Shown piece after piece: positions 1 through 7,208 of a stretch of DNA of 24,279 bases. Location: assembly GCA_002339085.1 (NCBI GenBank), contig DDDX01000102.1, forward strand, positions 22,098 to 46,376, in the 5' to 3' direction. How positions within the stretch are numbered: the stretch's first letter is position 1; every line of letters starts with the position of its first letter. The position numbers and the translations under genes were made by a program. This DNA comes from Cellvibrionales bacterium UBA1969 (GTDB lineage: Bacteria > Pseudomonadota > Gammaproteobacteria > Pseudomonadales > UBA7434). The notes under the pieces were generated by a model. That model did not search any database and was not told the origin of the DNA. It worked only from the letters and a program-made list of their open reading frames with translations.

Positions 1-182
1 AGGGTTTGCACCTCGCTCTGAGTGCCCGAATAGCCAACTAAACGTTCACCGCGTTGAGTAGCACTACTCAATCGAATTTCAGATAAGGTATTCCACACCC
101 CACAATCAGAGCATTGACCCTGCCATTTGCTGTACTCAGAGCCGCAGTCGGTGCAAACATAGGCTGATTTTGCTTTTGCCAT
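1..182 (-). CDS. radA: DNA repair protein RadA, N-terminal part (runs off the window)
   Basis: Only the first 60 codons are present; the gene leaves the window at base 1. The reverse-strand reading begins MAKAKSAYVCTDCG and has a four-cysteine zinc finger (C10, C13, C24, C27), followed by a W-N-T-L-S-E motif. This is the standard start of RadA/Sms, a RecA-like DnaB-type branch-migration ATPase that acts in recombinational repair. The ATPase and Lon-like domains lie outside the window. The start is well fixed: a GAGGA Shine-Dalgarno lies a few bases before the ATG. It is divergent from the DnaT-like gene. A palindrome (204-222) lies 22 bp upstream of the start. Family assignment is confident despite the short piece. 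Confidence 0.93.
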   Translation of the reverse strand, partial: MAKAKSAYVCTDCGSEYSKWQGQCSDCGVWNTLSEIRLSSATQRGERLVGYSGTQSEVQT

Positions 183-203
183 TAAAAGTCCTCATTAATA
201 GAA

Positions 204-222
204 TGATTTTACCCTAAAATCA
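204..222. promoter_or_regulatory. 8-bp palindrome in the radA upstream region
   Basis: TGATTTTA-CCC-TAAAATCA is a perfect 8-bp inverted repeat with a 3-base centre, sitting 22 bp before the radA start codon. On the radA strand it is preceded by TTGAGG, which could serve as a -35. It could be an operator for a dimeric regulator. It does not match the E. coli LexA box. AT-rich palindromes also arise by chance, so the function is inferred only from position and symmetry. Confidence 0.35.
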
Positions 223-380
223 CCTCAATGAGCGTAGAAAAAAAAGCACTGACGCTAAGCCCTTGACTGGCCACTAAATACACGACCAATACCACTGCTA
301 GTCATAGGATGGGCAGCTACTTTTTTCTGAACAAGCCTCTTAGAGACCAGAATGTAGTAGCGAACAAGAGGGCAAAGAAT

Positions 381-386
381 TACAAT
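381..386 (+). promoter_or_regulatory. possible -10 box for the DnaT-like gene
   Basis: TACAAT matches the sigma-70 -10 consensus at five of six positions and lies 36 bases before the ATG at 423. No convincing -35 is visible 16-18 bases upstream. The remainder of the 240-bp gap between radA and this gene holds only the palindrome at 204-222. Confidence 0.3.
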
Positions 387-422
387 GTCTTTCCAAAAAC
401 TCTCGCTGAATAAGTTATCAAC

Positions 423-1511
423 ATGAGTGAATCATTGATCCCAGAACGTCCCGTTATCGTCTCACCGTCACTGGCGGCATCAATTGGCCTCGAAGAAGCG
501 ATTCTATTACAGCACTTAGACAGCATCTCAGTTCTGGGTCATAGCCAGCAACGCGACCACTACCTATGGATAAGCACCACACTGGCGCAACAAGCCGAGC
601 AACTACCTTTTTGGAAGCCAGCCGCTATTCGTCGCATCTTGCACAGCTTAGTTGATCTGGGTATTTTATTGGTCGACAAAATGCCCAATGATGAACAGCA
701 GATTATTGAGCTGGCCGTTAACCAACAGCTCAATCCAACGTCTACTCCCATAAAAACCGCTTCACTCTCAAGCTTAGGCGCACAACGTATTCCCGAACAA
801 TGGCGGCCAGATGCGGCAGTGATCGCACAATTGCAGCAACAAGGTGTCGCTGCTCAATTCATTCAAACCAATGTCGACGAATTTGTTTTTTACTGGCGCG
901 AACGCAATGAAGCCTCACATGCATGGTCAAGTAAATTTATTCAACACATCACGCGTCGCTGGCAAACCCACCAACAGCATTTGCATGCGGCGGCCAATAG
1001 TATGAACGAGACTAATAACACCGCAAACAACATAGAAAAACAATGGCAGCCTAGCCTTGATGCAATTGAAATACTCGAAAGGATGGGCATCAATCGGAAT
1101 TTTATTGATGACGCAGTCGCTGAATTTGTGCTCTACTGGCAAGAACGAAAAGAAGGCCAAAACACATGGAATTCAAAATTTGTGAACCACGTCAAACGGC
1201 AATGGGCCCGATTTACCCACACGCTAAAGCACGACACAGAACCTAAGCCTATCAGTGAGTTTTGGAAACCCGACCACGAGGTCTTTGATGTGCTGACTAT
1301 CGCCAATATCGAACTCCAATTTGCCCGTGATCTAATTCCCGAGTTTGTATTATTTTGGCGCGACAAAAATGAACTGCACCACTCTTGGAATACCAAATTC
1401 TTACAGCATGTAAAATATCGCTGGGTCAGAAGAAATCAAGATCATCCAAATGCTAAGGGTGATGCCTTTGAACGCCTCAGCGATAGAAGCTGGGCGGCCG
1501 ATTTAATTTAA
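423..1511 (+). CDS. DnaT-like protein with three tandem DnaT DNA-binding domains
   Basis: The protein has 362 residues. Residues about 10-100 look like a winged-helix-type N-terminal domain (I-x-S-x-x-L-A-x-x-I-G-L-E-E-A). Then come three copies of one module of near-identical length: W127-W180, W208-W261 and W281-W334. Each reads W-x-P ... E-F-V-x-[YF]-W-[RQ]-[ED]-[RK]-[NK]-E ... W-[SN]-[ST]-K-F-x-x-H-[IV] ... W, the pattern of the DnaT single-stranded-DNA-binding domain. E. coli DnaT has one such domain and works in PriA-dependent replication restart and DnaB loading. Linkers between copies are about 20-27 residues and polar. An in-frame stop just upstream (411-413) limits the start to ATG 423; its Shine-Dalgarno is weak. 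It is followed after 28 bp by the lambda P-like gene, so the two are probably co-transcribed. The domain call is firm; the role in helicase loading is inferred. Confidence 0.8.
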   Translation: MSESLIPERPVIVSPSLAASIGLEEAILLQHLDSISVLGHSQQRDHYLWISTTLAQQAEQLPFWKPAAIRRILHSLVDLGILLVDKMPNDEQQIIELAVNQQLNPTSTPIKTASLSSLGAQRIPEQWRPDAAVIAQLQQQGVAAQFIQTNVDEFVFYWRERNEASHAWSSKFIQHITRRWQTHQQHLHAAANSMNETNNTANNIEKQWQPSLDAIEILERMGINRNFIDDAVAEFVLYWQERKEGQNTWNSKFVNHVKRQWARFTHTLKHDTEPKPISEFWKPDHEVFDVLTIANIELQFARDLIPEFVLFWRDKNELHHSWNTKFLQHVKYRWVRRNQDHPNAKGDAFERLSDRSWAADLI

Positions 1512-1539
1512 CGCTTTTCCGACGACGGGTCATTTAGTC

Positions 1540-2190
1540 ATGGCAAAAAAAATCTCTGATCTTGCACCCACCAGCCCTTCAGAACTGGCTGACCAAGGTA
1601 TCGTTATAGATAGACAAGCGCTTAAGCCAACCAAAGATCACATTGACGCAGTCAGTCATTTATTCACTGAGTTAGAACTCGCTTATCATAATCAATTTCA
1701 CAAGGCTTTCCCTGATCATCAATCGTTAACGATGGCGAAACAACTTTGGCTGCGATTATTAGTCGATCAAAGTCCCGAGCATATTGCCAAAGCTGGGCGA
1801 CAAGCGATTTGTGATAACACCTTTTTACCTACGCCACACAGTATTCGTGAGTATTGCGAAAGCCTAGCCACTCATGGCACCCCCGAAGTGAAAGGTGCCT
1901 TTATTGAAGCCTGTCTATCTCACGAACCTCGGCAATTTGCTAGTTGGTCTCATCCCATTGTCTACCATGCCGGAAAAGCCACTGGTTGGTTTTTTCTGAA
2001 TGGGCAACCAGAATCGATGACTTTTCCAGTTTTTGAGCATAACTACCAATTACTATTGGATCGATTAAAGCAGGGAGAAGATTTGACTTTACCCGTAGCG
2101 AAAGCCATTGAGAAAACGACCAGCAAGCCGCTATCGCCAGCCGAGCAGCAAAAAAGAATGGCGGCACTACGAAAACAGCTCGATATTTAA
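1540..2190 (+). CDS. lambda P-like replication protein (putative DnaB helicase loader)
   Basis: The protein has 216 residues with no signal peptide or membrane segment. The body has W-L-R-L-L, a T-P-[HS] segment near residue 105, a conserved H-P-I-V-Y-H-A-G-x-x-T-G-W-F segment near 150-165, and a C-terminal L-S-P-A-E-Q-Q-K-R-M-A-A-L-R-x-Q-L stretch. This layout resembles the phage replication protein P family, whose lambda member binds DnaB and delivers it to the origin. I recognise the family from these motifs; no alignment was run. The gene follows the DnaT-like gene by 28 bp and its 3' end overlaps the convergent mutarotase gene by 24 bp. The Shine-Dalgarno is poor, which would fit translation after the upstream gene. 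No phage genes surround it, so it is probably a resident chromosomal copy. Confidence 0.65.
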   Translation: MAKKISDLAPTSPSELADQGIVIDRQALKPTKDHIDAVSHLFTELELAYHNQFHKAFPDHQSLTMAKQLWLRLLVDQSPEHIAKAGRQAICDNTFLPTPHSIREYCESLATHGTPEVKGAFIEACLSHEPRQFASWSHPIVYHAGKATGWFFLNGQPESMTFPVFEHNYQLLLDRLKQGEDLTLPVAKAIEKTTSKPLSPAEQQKRMAALRKQLDI

Positions 2191-3096
2191 AGTCGCTCGG
2201 TGGCACTCCTGAGGTGCTAGCTCTACCGCATTATCGAACGCATCACCTCGCTCAAGACAAACAAAGTCAACCTGATGCCCCGCACCGAGATCATTCATTG
2301 CAGCCGCTTTTTTCACTCCTGGATTCCAAACAATTGCCGTAGCACTGCCAGTCGCTGAAACTTTTAGTCCAGCCTCAGGGAAAGTCGACGTTGCTGCTCG
2401 CTGAACTAATCGTTGCTCGGCCGGCGCATTCACAAACACCCGATCGACTTCGCTATTAAAGGTAACATCACCTTGCTGGCGCTGACGCTGTAATTGCTGC
2501 GTATTATCCAAATAGTAACAGCCATCGAGACCGGTCACCTTCGCGTGATGCAGATTGTCAACCGGATGGTACGAATGCAATGCCCATGATAATGGGAGTG
2601 GTTGGGTGTCGGTATTGGTGACGTTGATTTCAAGCTGCAAGCGATGATTAAAGTAACAAATTAATTGAGCGGAAAAAGCAAAGGGGAACAATGGATGGGC
2701 TTGCTGTGCGTATTGATCTAGGCCAAAAGCGACGCGTAAGCAGGGACCTAAACTCTCATGTGTCGTGGCTTCAACACCCTGCAACTGCCAATCGACATTT
2801 CTCGCAAAGCCATGACTGGGTTTACTGGCATCAGAACGATGAGAGCCAAACCAAGGCAGACAAATTGGAACGCCTCCTCGAATCGCTTGCCCGGCGATAA
2901 ACCGACTGTTAGGCGAGAGCCAAAGCCAATCGTCTTGTTCTTTCGTTATAAATGATAATAGCTGGGCGCCCTGCTGACTAAAAACGACCGTCGCGTCTGA
3001 GCTCTCAATAACGTGCAACAATAGTTGCGGGCCTTCAGTGATAGCATTGGGATAATAATCATTAACTTTCTGAACACTATGCGAAAATGACGGCAT
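2167..3096 (-). CDS. yeaD: D-hexose-6-phosphate mutarotase (YeaD-type aldose epimerase)
   Basis: This is a cytosolic enzyme of about 309 residues that interconverts the alpha and beta anomers of hexose 6-phosphates. Visible family marks are the G-G-V-P-I-C-L-P-W-F-G substrate loop, H-G-F-A-R with the first catalytic histidine, L-H-S-Y-H with the second, and a late C-L-E-R-G-D-A-F-D-N segment carrying the glutamate base. Length suits the family. I favour ATG 3096, which has a GGA seven bases upstream; a TTG at 3108 would add four residues. It lies 17 bp behind dnaB on the same strand and is probably its operon partner, though there is no functional link to replication. Its end overlaps the convergent lambda P-like gene by 24 bp. 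Confidence 0.88.
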   Translation of the reverse strand: MPSFSHSVQKVNDYYPNAITEGPQLLLHVIESSDATVVFSQQGAQLLSFITKEQDDWLWLSPNSRFIAGQAIRGGVPICLPWFGSHRSDASKPSHGFARNVDWQLQGVEATTHESLGPCLRVAFGLDQYAQQAHPLFPFAFSAQLICYFNHRLQLEINVTNTDTQPLPLSWALHSYHPVDNLHHAKVTGLDGCYYLDNTQQLQRQRQQGDVTFNSEVDRVFVNAPAEQRLVQRAATSTFPEAGLKVSATGSATAIVWNPGVKKAAAMNDLGAGHQVDFVCLERGDAFDNAVELAPQECHRATLNIELFS

Positions 3097-3113
3097 GACA
3101 GAATCCAAAGAAA

Positions 3114-4610
3114 TTACTCAAACTCACCGTCATAATCACTATGGGATAGATTTTCGAATCGCGTATATTGGCCAATGAACGCAAGCCGCGAAGTGCCTAT
3201 AGGACCATTACGCTGTTTGCCAATAATAATTTCGGCCGTGCCTTTATCGGGTGACTCTTCGTTATAGACCTCGTCTCGATAAATAAAGATAATTAAATCG
3301 GCGTCTTGCTCGATGGCACCAGACTCTCTTAGATCAGACATAACAGGACGCTTATTGGGTCGTTGCTCGAGGCTACGATTGAGCTGCGACAGTGCCACCA
3401 CGGGACAATCAAATTCTTTTGCAATGCTCTTTAATGAACGTGAAATCTCACTGATTTCAGCCGTGCGACCTTCACTACTACCGGCGACCTGCATTAACTG
3501 TAAATAGTCAATCATGATCATGCCTAAACTGCCCTGTTCTCTTAATACGCGACGCGCACGCGAACGAATCTCTGTTGGGGTTAGTGCCGGCGTATCGTCT
3601 ATTAATAATGGCTTGTCTTTCAACTGCTGAATGGCTGCGCTGAGTTTGGCCCAATCTTCATCTACTAGTTTACCGTTTCTCACCCGATTGGCATCAATTT
3701 TCCCAAGCGAGGATAACATCCGCATCATTAACGAGCCTGCAGGCATTTCCATACTGAACACTAAAATAGCCTTGTTATCACTCATCACTGCGTTTTCGAC
3801 CAAGTTCATGGCGAAAGCGGTCTTACCCATCGACGGCCGACCAGCAACAATAATCAAATCGGACGCCTGCAAGCCGGAAGTCCGCGTATCGAGATCTTTA
3901 TAGCCAGTAGTTAAGCCAGTAATAGCCCCTTTTGACTGGAATAGCTCATCGATTTTTTCAACCGCGTCTCTAAGTAGGTCGTTCACGCCTTGCGGGCCAC
4001 CCGACTTCGGCCCCTGCTCGGCAATTTGCATAATTAAACGCTCAGCACCATCAAGCACATCAATCGCATCGCGCCCCTCAGGATTAAACGCACTTTCTTG
4101 AATAACCGTGGCAGTATTAATGACACGGCGTAAGGTTGCGCGATCATGGACAATTTCTGCATACGCGCGAATATTAGCGGCAGAGGGTGTGCTCTCGGCA
4201 AGATCAGCAAGATAAGAAAGGCCACCCACCGTCTCTAACAGTGATCGATTCTGCAGAGCCTCTGCTAAGGTAATCACGTCTAAAGGCTCGGTGGCATCAG
4301 CTAATCGAGCCATCTCAGTAAATATGTGGCCATGCTTACTGTAATAAAAATCTCCTGAGGTCACCATTTCAGCCACGGCGTCCCAAGCGGTTTCAGACAG
4401 CATGATACCACCTAGCAATGACCGCTCAGCCTCAATAGAATGCGGCAAAGTTTTTAGACTGAGCATGTCTGATGAAAAATCTTGCTTATTCGCCAAACTA
4501 AAACCGCCAGCGAAATGCTCATTCGACGTCTCGCTCATCGCAGGCGCTTGGTCGGAGAAGTCTGCCTCATCGATGGGAGGGGGCTGAGTGGTATACGTTT
4601 GATCAGACAC
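3114..4610 (-). CDS. dnaB: replicative DNA helicase DnaB
   Basis: This is the hexameric 5'-to-3' helicase that unwinds DNA at the replication fork and binds DnaG primase. The 498-residue protein has the N-terminal helical domain (L-P-H-S-I-E-A-E-R-S-L-L-G-G at 55-68), a linker, and a RecA-like ATPase core with Walker A G-R-P-S-M-G-K-T (257-264), Walker B M-I-M-I-D-Y-L-Q-L-M (364-373), the S-Q-L-N-R-S-L-E-x-R motif (408-417), and an arginine-finger candidate at R445. No intein interrupts it. The start is GTG with GGA six bases upstream. This gives a polar N-terminal leader about 25 residues longer than in E. coli; M25 is a possible alternative start. It follows the rplI operon after a terminator, so it likely has its own promoter. 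Confidence 0.97.
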   Translation of the reverse strand: MSDQTYTTQPPPIDEADFSDQAPAMSETSNEHFAGGFSLANKQDFSSDMLSLKTLPHSIEAERSLLGGIMLSETAWDAVAEMVTSGDFYYSKHGHIFTEMARLADATEPLDVITLAEALQNRSLLETVGGLSYLADLAESTPSAANIRAYAEIVHDRATLRRVINTATVIQESAFNPEGRDAIDVLDGAERLIMQIAEQGPKSGGPQGVNDLLRDAVEKIDELFQSKGAITGLTTGYKDLDTRTSGLQASDLIIVAGRPSMGKTAFAMNLVENAVMSDNKAILVFSMEMPAGSLMMRMLSSLGKIDANRVRNGKLVDEDWAKLSAAIQQLKDKPLLIDDTPALTPTEIRSRARRVLREQGSLGMIMIDYLQLMQVAGSSEGRTAEISEISRSLKSIAKEFDCPVVALSQLNRSLEQRPNKRPVMSDLRESGAIEQDADLIIFIYRDEVYNEESPDKGTAEIIIGKQRNGPIGTSRLAFIGQYTRFENLSHSDYDGEFE

Positions 4611-4665
4611 AGGATTCCATTAGTCAGTATTTGATGGAGGTAATGCTCGTTTTTTAAAGCTTCAT

Positions 4666-4671
4666 ATAATA
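4666..4671 (-). promoter_or_regulatory. possible -10 box for dnaB
   Basis: On the minus strand TATTAT (five of six to consensus) lies about 55 bases upstream of the dnaB GTG. The matching -35 is poor (TTATTT at 17 bp spacing). A promoter here is expected because a terminator separates rplI from dnaB, but the exact site is tentative. Confidence 0.3.
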
Positions 4672-4840
4672 CCTGAGTTAAGGCGTTAAAATAAGCTCAA
4701 CTGTAGACTTAATTGTCGAGAATCTGCAAACGATCGGCGAAGCGGCGAGGTAAGAATAATAAGGTATTCAGCAAATAAATAATACCCTATCAACTCATTA
4801 TCTCTGCGAATAATTTAGGCCATTCGCAATGCTTAGGCAT

Positions 4841-4875
4841 AAAAAACGCTGAAAACCTCAGGCAGTCAGCGTTTT
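4841..4875 (-). terminator. rho-independent terminator of the rpsF-rplI operon
   Basis: AAAACGCTGA and TCAGCGTTTT form a perfect 10-bp stem around a 13-base loop. Read on the minus strand the stem is followed by a run of T (GTTTTTTAT). It begins about 54 bases after the rplI stop codon, so it closes the ribosomal-protein operon and separates it from dnaB. Confidence 0.85.
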
Positions 4876-4928
4876 AGCTCGAGAAACCGTCAATGCGGGA
4901 TCCTATAAATTGGGCAATCGCAAAAAAA

Positions 4929-5378
4929 TTAGGCTTCAGCGACGACCGAAATAGCAACCTCAATGGTGACATCGCTATGAAATTGAAGTGTGATCTCATA
5001 ATTACCCACTTCACGAATGGCACCCGTTGGCATTCGGACTTCGGCCTTTTGAATTTCATGGCCAGCAGCCGTGACTGCATCCGCAATATCCTTAGTGCCG
5101 ATTGAACCAAATAACTTGCCTTCGTCGCCGGCATTCGCTTCTATCGTCACCGCCAACTCATGCATTGCTTCAGCCCGCGCTTGTGCGGCCGCCAAGGAGG
5201 CGTCAGCCGCTGCTTGCAGTTCAGCACGTCGGATTTCGAATTCAGCAATGCTGGCTTCGGTGGCCTGAACAGCCTTACCATGCGGGATTAAAAAGTTGCG
5301 GCCAAAGCCCGCCTTAACCTTCACTTTATCGCCAAGATCACCTAACTTTGTCACTCTTTCAAGTAAAATAACTTCCAT
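4929..5378 (-). CDS. rplI: 50S ribosomal protein L9
   Basis: The 149-residue protein begins M-E-V-I-L-L-E-R-V-x-K-L-G-D-L-G-D and continues with V-K-V-K-A-G-F-G-R-N-F-L-I-P, the rRNA-binding N-domain signature of L9. It then has the long alanine/glutamate-rich connecting helix (residues about 42-75) and the C-terminal domain with K-L-F-G-S-I-G-T-K-D-I. Length equals that of typical bacterial L9. An AGAGG Shine-Dalgarno precedes ATG 5378. It is last in the rpsF-rpsR-membrane protein-rplI group. A 148-bp gap to the membrane-protein gene is AT-rich and contains only weak inverted repeats. Confidence 0.98.
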   Translation of the reverse strand: MEVILLERVTKLGDLGDKVKVKAGFGRNFLIPHGKAVQATEASIAEFEIRRAELQAAADASLAAAQARAEAMHELAVTIEANAGDEGKLFGSIGTKDIADAVTAAGHEIQKAEVRMPTGAIREVGNYEITLQFHSDVTIEVAISVVAEA

Positions 5379-5526
5379 TATTCAAGCCTCTTTTCAATCA
5401 ATATCTCAGCAATAAACTGCCAAAAGAATCATTACAATTACCGAAATCAATTTGTCGACCTCGACGCTGTAGTCCGAAAATGTAGTGCCACATTAACCGA
5501 GGTATTACCAAGCCAATGATCTGTAA

Positions 5527-6345
5527 TTAACCCGCCAGGCGGCGTCTTAAATCTGCCGCGTTATCAACCATCACCAGCAACATTAATAAGGGTATTGTCG
5601 GTGCAAAGCTAATAAATAAAATATAAAAGCCGACTAGCCACTGTGAGCCCAATTGCTTGACTGCCACAATGCCGTGAACGATGGCAATACCCGCCGAAAT
5701 CAAGGGCAACAAAAATAACCACGTCCAATGCTGATAGACTTCAACATTTGAACAAGCAATCACCGCGAGTAACAGGACTAAGATATTGCGCTTAGTCAAT
5801 CGTAACTGGTGGATTTCTTGTTGAAGACCACCCGGGTTATACAATTTTGATTGCCAGCCTCGAGCGATCAACACACTCATCAAACTTAATATCAACTGCA
5901 CTAAAGCAAAGTTACCGACTAAATAATAAACATCTAAGTTCGGTATTTGAGCTATCAGCTTTTTAGTTGCTGCTTCGTTGCCTGCTTCAGCAGCCGAGGC
6001 TAACAACTGAGTTTTAAAGCTTTCGAGCGACTGTTCAGCAACTAATAACAGCTGACTCACATACTCGCTGCCTGCCATCATCAATAGCCATGCCCATAGG
6101 ACAGTGATGAAAGGCGATACACAAAGCACTGCATTCCAACTTCGGGTTATGCGTAATATCTCCGCCATGGCCAAGGAAGCAATAACTGTACTTAATGGAA
6201 CTATATTTCCATTTAGCGCCCAAACTGATGAGATGATTAACAGCGGTAAAAAATACTTACTGGCTGATAACAAACCCGAGCGCAACAGCACTAAATTAAC
6301 GGCTGCAGATCCTAGCACCGCCAATAGTAACGTGAGCAACATCAT
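5527..6345 (-). CDS. polytopic inner-membrane protein between rpsR and rplI
   Basis: The 272-residue protein is built of about eight hydrophobic segments (roughly residues 1-22, 30-45, 50-65, 72-92, 138-162, 188-204, 207-228, 235-262), with a soluble amphipathic stretch around 95-135. Both termini look cytoplasmic, and the C-terminus has an R-R-R cluster. I see no catalytic motif. Pseudomonas and related genera carry a membrane protein of similar size in the same place between rpsR and rplI, sometimes assigned to the DUF2232/YybS group; my assignment rests mainly on position and topology. It starts 20 bp after the rpsR stop, so it should be co-transcribed. The Shine-Dalgarno is weak, which would fit lower expression than the flanking ribosomal proteins. 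Function is unknown. Confidence 0.75.
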   Translation of the reverse strand: MMLLTLLLAVLGSAAVNLVLLRSGLLSASKYFLPLLIISSVWALNGNIVPLSTVIASLAMAEILRITRSWNAVLCVSPFITVLWAWLLMMAGSEYVSQLLLVAEQSLESFKTQLLASAAEAGNEAATKKLIAQIPNLDVYYLVGNFALVQLILSLMSVLIARGWQSKLYNPGGLQQEIHQLRLTKRNILVLLLAVIACSNVEVYQHWTWLFLLPLISAGIAIVHGIVAVKQLGSQWLVGFYILFISFAPTIPLLMLLVMVDNAADLRRRLAG

Positions 6346-6365
6346 TGATTGTTACTCACAGAAAG

Positions 6366-6593
6366 TTATTGGTGGCTGTCCGTATAAGGTACCAGAGCGA
6401 GATAGCGTGAGCGCTTAATTGCAGTAGCAAGCTGACGCTGATACTTGGCTTTGGTACCAGTAATGCGACTAGGAACAATTTTTCCTGTCTCTGAAATATA
6501 TTCTTTTAATACATCGAGATCTTTGTAATCGATGTAATCGACACCTTCAGCAGTGAAACGACAAAATTTTCTACGTCGAAAAAAGCGTGCCAT
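6366..6593 (-). CDS. rpsR: 30S ribosomal protein S18
   Basis: The protein has 75 residues, the normal length. It begins M-A-R-F-F-R-R-R-K-F-C-R-F and has the S18 core D-Y-K-D-L-D-V-L-K-E-Y-I-S-E-T-G-K-I-V-P-S-R-I-T-G-T with a K-Y-Q-R-Q-L-A-x-A-I-K-R-S-R tail that contacts 16S rRNA. S18 pairs with S6 on the small-subunit platform. A clear GGAG Shine-Dalgarno precedes the ATG. It lies only 34 bp behind rpsF, so no priB gene fits between them, unlike in enterobacteria. Confidence 0.98.
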   Translation of the reverse strand: MARFFRRRKFCRFTAEGVDYIDYKDLDVLKEYISETGKIVPSRITGTKAKYQRQLATAIKRSRYLALVPYTDSHQ

Positions 6594-6627
6594 GGTTAAC
6601 TCCTAATTTTTATCTCAAAAGGCGAAA

Positions 6628-7080
6628 CTATTCGCTAGCTTGATCGGTTTCAGTAGTGGTCGCAGGGGCTTCAGCTATTGAGTCTGTTTCCACTTGCGGT
6701 GCTTTAGCCTCATTGGCTGCTGAACGCGCATCGTAACGCGCTTTACGCTCTCGCTGCTCTGTTTCAGCCTTCATGATGGGCGACTCTGCTGTCACTGCTG
6801 CATCCATTCGTATTACTAAGTTACGAACAACCGCATCGTTGTATTTGAAATTAGTGGTTAATTCTTCAAGCCCCACTTGAGTCGCTTCAACATTCATCAA
6901 AACATAGTGGGCTTTGTGGATTTTATTGATCGGGTAAGCTAGCTGACGTCGGCCCCAATCTTCCAAACGATGGACTGTGCCGCCGTCTTTATTGATCGCT
7001 GCGGTATAACGTTCAATCATACCAGCAACTTGTTCGCTTTGGTCCGGATGAACCATAAACACGATTTCGTAGTGTCGCAT
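6628..7080 (-). CDS. rpsF: 30S ribosomal protein S6
   Basis: The 150-residue protein starts M-R-H-Y-E-I-V-F-M-V-H-P-D-Q-S and contains R-L-E-D-W-G-R-R-Q-L-A-Y-P-I and K-A-H-Y-V-L-M-N, the ferredoxin-like fold core of S6 (residues 1-95). The C-terminal 50 residues form a charged, low-complexity tail rich in E, A and T; E. coli S6 is shorter and is post-translationally glutamylated at its C-terminus. A GGGAG Shine-Dalgarno lies six bases before ATG 7080. It is the first gene of the operon, with a strong promoter candidate and a hairpin in its leader. Confidence 0.97.
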   Translation of the reverse strand: MRHYEIVFMVHPDQSEQVAGMIERYTAAINKDGGTVHRLEDWGRRQLAYPINKIHKAHYVLMNVEATQVGLEELTTNFKYNDAVVRNLVIRMDAAVTAESPIMKAETEQRERKARYDARSAANEAKAPQVETDSIAEAPATTTETDQASE

Positions 7081-7160
7081 ATGTGCTCCCTATGGGCTTA
7101 TGCTTCCCGTGTCGCGACCGACCTGCCAGTCAATCTCCGCACAGTGAAACAAGGAGTTAA

Positions 7161-7194
7161 ACCCATCAGGTCATTGTGAAACGACCTGATGGGT
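7161..7194 (-). promoter_or_regulatory. 12-bp perfect hairpin in the rpsF leader
   Basis: ACCCATCAGGTC and GACCTGATGGGT form a perfect 12-bp stem with a 10-base loop. On the rpsF strand it lies about 8 bases after the predicted transcript start and about 80 bases before the start codon. No T-run follows on either strand, so it is not an ordinary terminator. A role in leader stability or autoregulation of the S6/S18 operon is inferred. Confidence 0.55.
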
Positions 7195-7208
7195 GAAAAA
7201 GAGCGGGG

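Larger units (their letters stand above)
4611..4928. other. rplI-dnaB gap
   Basis: This stretch of about 318 bases has no credible gene. It holds the rplI-operon terminator (4841-4875) and, nearer dnaB, an AT-rich section with a possible dnaB promoter. I see no repeats or DnaA-box cluster that would suggest an origin. Confidence 0.6.

Noticed and set aside
229..267. 12-codon ORF MSVEKKALTLSP before the DnaT-like gene
   Set aside because: No Shine-Dalgarno and no other support; likely chance.
423..2190. Prophage or mobile element around the DnaT-like and lambda P-like genes
   Set aside because: No integrase, repressor, structural genes, att repeats or compositional break is visible. The neighbours are housekeeping genes.
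4611..4840. Possible replication origin near dnaB
   Set aside because: It is AT-rich, but I saw no cluster of DnaA boxes or iterons. dnaB is not normally at oriC.
5458..5503. ACCTCG/CGAGGT inverted repeat in the gap before rplI
   Set aside because: Only 6 bp with a long loop and no T-run; too weak to call.
7081..7160. Canonical S6:S18-binding leader motif before rpsF
   Set aside because: No CCG triplet on the rpsF strand in the part of the leader next to the start codon, and no matching stem. Only the upstream hairpin is supported.
6970..7179. 69-aa open frame on the plus strand over rpsF
   Set aside because: It is antisense to rpsF and its promoter leader, and has no protein-like features or ribosome-binding site.
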